Origin: Dehalococcoidales bacterium
GTDB lineage: Bacteria > Chloroflexota > Dehalococcoidia > Dehalococcoidales > UBA3254
DNA: 32,590 nt
Assembly (NCBI GenBank): GCA_016926695.1
Contig: JAFGOB010000131.1
Span: forward strand, 1-32,590
Direction of reading: 5' to 3'
Both the position numbers and the translations under genes were made by a program. Below, one piece after another: positions 30,688-32,590 of the stretch (position 1 is the first letter of the stretch; every line of letters begins with the position of its first letter). The notes under the pieces are model-generated. The model had not been told where the DNA came from and searched no databases. It saw only the letters and a list, made by a program, of their open reading frames with translations.

Positions 30688-30793
30688 AATTAAGGTTTGT
30701 GCCTAATTTCTCCAGCTCATAGTGTCATGTATGCATAACGGTGAGCCTCTCAAGGGAGAAGAAGTCTTTACGGCAAAACCTCGTTCCGCAGCC

Positions 30794-31798
30794 TTAAAGC
30801 CCTGAAGTGTGCAGCGCCCTGAGCGCCCGCAGCGTGACCCATTTATTGGGCTTCTTTTTAGGACCGAAATCACACCAGGTCTTGCCGGTGTAGTCATATT
30901 CCATAAACCAGCGGCCCTGTGAATCCTGTTTGTCGCTGATCAGCCGGAGGGCATTGGCCAGGCGCGGTTCGCCTCCGTAACCCAGTCCGGCCAGGGCTTC
31001 AACAATCTGTAGAATGTCCGTTATGTAGAAAACCGGAAAGCCGAATTTCCACCAGTTGCCGCTGGGTTTGTTGGCGTAACCGCAGGGATAGGCCGCCGTG
31101 GCCGGGTCTTTGCTGAAAAAGAAGTTTACTCCCGCCTGAATAGCCCTCTCGATCAGAGGAGTCCTTTTTTCCCGCGGCAGCTTGCCGAATGCCAGCATAA
31201 CCTTGGTCGCCCCCCAGGCGCAGGGCAGCTTGTTGTTGGCCCCGCAGGCAAAATTCGGACCGATTTTCCCGGAATAGTAGCGTACCGGAGCTTTTTTCTC
31301 TTCCATGGGAGCAACGCCTTCTCCCGTTACGCTGCGCGCCATCCACTCAAAAGCCCTCTCCAGCCGGCTATCCGTACAGCCCAGGTCCAGCAGGGCGGCG
31401 CACATGTTGCCCTGCAAACAATCGGCCGTTCCGGAAGGAAGGCCGTTGACTGTAAAGTGTCCCCCGGCAGTCAAATCATGGTCCAGGATATACGAGCAGG
31501 CGGTAGCGATCCTGCTGTCCGTTTCAAGAGAGCCCCCAAGCTGGGCCAGCAGAATAATGGACCACACGGTGCCGGTGTACTTGGGATAATACCCCGCTCC
31601 CGGTTTTTCCCAGAACCCCTCTTCCTCCATCCTTGCCAGCACCTCTGCAACAGGTCCCTTTTTGTGCGCCTCCCGGCGTGCTTCAGCCAGCACCTCTGCT
31701 CCGGCGCCAGCCAGGTCGCGCAGGGCCAGGTACCTCACCCCGGCGTTTTCAGTTTCCAGCAGCCAGTCAAGGGCCGTCTTTGGTATCTTCTCATTCAT
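30794..31798 (-). CDS. Alpha/alpha-toroid (terpenoid cyclase/prenyltransferase-like) protein
   Basis: A 334-residue, apparently cytoplasmic protein built of repeated helical pairs. Segments such as TGTVWSIILLAQLGGSLETD, CLQGNMCAALLDLGC, and DILQIVEALAGLGYGGEPR have the spacing of (alpha/alpha)6 toroid folds seen in squalene cyclases and prenyltransferase beta subunits. A closing QDSQGRWFMEY resembles a QW-type repeat. No DXDD or zinc motif of the true enzymes is evident, so catalysis is doubtful. I recall homologues in anaerobe genomes carrying the label nitrogen fixation protein NifH, but the sequence has no P-loop or Fe-S ligands of NifH, so that name would be wrong. The ribosome binding site is weak. 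Function unknown. Confidence 0.65.
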   Translation of the reverse strand: MNEKIPKTALDWLLETENAGVRYLALRDLAGAGAEVLAEARREAHKKGPVAEVLARMEEEGFWEKPGAGYYPKYTGTVWSIILLAQLGGSLETDSRIATACSYILDHDLTAGGHFTVNGLPSGTADCLQGNMCAALLDLGCTDSRLERAFEWMARSVTGEGVAPMEEKKAPVRYYSGKIGPNFACGANNKLPCAWGATKVMLAFGKLPREKRTPLIERAIQAGVNFFFSKDPATAAYPCGYANKPSGNWWKFGFPVFYITDILQIVEALAGLGYGGEPRLANALRLISDKQDSQGRWFMEYDYTGKTWCDFGPKKKPNKWVTLRALRALHTSGL

Positions 31799-31875
31799 AG
31801 CGCCATAATAACCCCATTTTATTGAGATTTCAAGGCTGTCCGCTCAAACCACAGCGACCGGACCCCACCGGAATA

Positions 31876-32322
31876 CTATTCCTTTATGTCAAGTCCGGCC
31901 GGTTTCCTCTTCTCCCTGCATTCCCCGGCAGTATTGCTTCCGGACAGCGTACGGACGGTCAGAATGTGCACGGTTACACCGGCGCCGACAGCCCCCAGCA
32001 CGATTCTCAAGGCCAGGCCGGAGACCATCAGTCCGGCTGTAGCTCCCAGTATCATCCAGAGCAGCACCAGGGTCAAAACCTTGGCTTTCACGGTCATGCC
32101 CCATCCCTCCAGGTAGTTGCGTATATAGCCGCCGCACAGCCTGTTTCCCAGCAGCAGCCTGTAAAGCCTTTCCGAACTGCGCATATAGCACAGTGCCGCC
32201 AGGATCAAAAAGGGTGTCGTCGGCAGGACCGGCAGGAACACCCCCATAATTCCGGCTATAACGCAAAGCGTGCCGGCGGCGATTAAAAGCCGGCGCTTTA
32301 TTTTACTTGATGCAACAGGCAT
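31876..32322 (-). CDS. DUF454/YbaN-family inner-membrane protein
   Basis: A 148-residue membrane protein. The family signature GVFLPVLPTTPFLILAALCYMRSS, shown here as LPVLPTTPFLILAA, is at about residues 30-43, and the SERLYRLLLGN...GGYIRNYLEG segment follows. Hydrophobic helices are near 12-30, 33-47, 77-95 and 98-117. YbaN proteins have no established activity. The C-terminal ~25 residues are hydrophilic. It lies 77 bp upstream of the toroid-like gene in the same direction and may share a transcript. The ribosome binding site (GGAG) is somewhat distant from the ATG. Confidence 0.88.
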   Translation of the reverse strand: MPVASSKIKRRLLIAAGTLCVIAGIMGVFLPVLPTTPFLILAALCYMRSSERLYRLLLGNRLCGGYIRNYLEGWGMTVKAKVLTLVLLWMILGATAGLMVSGLALRIVLGAVGAGVTVHILTVRTLSGSNTAGECREKRKPAGLDIKE

Positions 32323-32461
32323 ATATTACTCACGATCTCCGGCGGGCACAGGCACTGATTTACCCTGACCGGAATTCTATCCGGCGGCAGGCCGCTTTGA
32401 AGCCGGTTGCCCTTTCCATCTTACTATACATTATATTCCAGGAAAATCCACACCCTGTGCC

Positions 32462-32492
32462 TTAGCCACCAGGGGAACGCCCTGGCGGCTAA
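32462..32492. repeat. Strong inverted repeat near the right edge
   Basis: Arms TTAGCCACCAGGG and CCCTGGCGGCTAA pair over 13 bp with one A-C mismatch around a 5-base loop. No T-run follows on either strand, so it is not a clear terminator. The flanking 32323-32590 holds no gene that I can support. Confidence 0.55.
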
Positions 32493-32590
32493 ATAAGCCG
32501 GTTGTGTTTCGGCCTATTGTTATTAACCGGATATAGCTTTAGTTGTGTGACCATCTAGATTCAAGATAGGCGGTTTGTTTGGATTATGTG

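Larger units (their letters stand above)
29690..30793. other. 1.1-kb gene-free region rich in short repeats
   Basis: No credible gene. A minus frame at 29757-29948 is Pro-rich and lacks a ribosome binding site; the plus frame at 30213-30452 covers repeat DNA. The region holds the 28-bp inverted-repeat copy (30016-30043), a CGTCAT...CGCAATGAC element spanning 30237-30410, and a related piece at 30649-30687. Confidence 0.6.

Overview
The window looks like a chromosomal segment of a strict anaerobe. I infer Chloroflexota, probably Dehalococcoidia or a close relative. The pointers are a four-subunit 2-oxoacid:ferredoxin oxidoreductase, an Fe-S flavoenzyme of the 2,4-dienoyl-CoA reductase type, paired type III CoA transferases, an HdrD/GlcF-like CCG protein beside FAD-linked oxidases, and an ABC substrate-binding lipoprotein with an Ala/Pro/Ser/Thr linker. 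No rRNA or phylogenetic marker other than coaD is present, so the assignment is tentative. I see no phage, IS transposase or CRISPR array.

Layout. 1-740 has no convincing gene. 741-7346 is a leftward catabolic block: two short-chain dehydrogenases (SDRs), a 4-cresol-dehydrogenase-like FAD oxidase, a CCG iron-sulfur protein and a second FAD oxidase. 7347-9695 holds two related cupins on either side of coaD. 9817-10313 is a vapBC-type toxin-antitoxin pair whose antitoxin is only 34 codons. 10398-10508 is an unlisted 36-residue membrane peptide. 11240-12894 carries a VOC-family protein and an AT-rich NucS-like nuclease. A tRNA with anticodon CAT lies at 13219-13294. 13504-16463 is a porGDAB operon read leftward. 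17005-19524 is a rightward pair of CaiB/BaiF CoA transferases. It converges on a leaderless TRAP solute-binding-like protein and a third SDR (19526-21274). 21795-25558 encodes an oligopeptide-type ABC importer (lipoprotein and two permeases, no ATPase), followed by an old-yellow-enzyme/Fe-S/FAD reductase (25730-27613). 27624-29689 is an overlapping LOG protein/beta-CASP nuclease pair. 29690-30793 is a gene-free repeat region. The window ends with an alpha/alpha-toroid-like protein and a DUF454 membrane protein.

How it may work together (inference). A carboxylic or alcohol substrate could enter through the ABC importer and be activated by CoA transfer. It would then be oxidised by the SDRs and by the FAD oxidases, which would pass electrons to the CCG protein, and be reduced or desaturated by the flavoenzyme. 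2-oxoacid products could be cleaved by the Por complex. The mix of SDR, type III CoA transferase and BaiCD-like flavoenzyme resembles the parts list of bile-acid/steroid metabolism, but no substrate can be named from sequence.

Between genes the window is rich in short dispersed repeats: degenerate 7-bp-period arrays directly 3' of three leftward genes (one a tRNA), a 28-bp inverted repeat pair 28 kb apart, and several hairpin elements resembling known dispersed repeats. Strong sigma-70-type promoters can be read upstream of the ABC lipoprotein and the tRNA.
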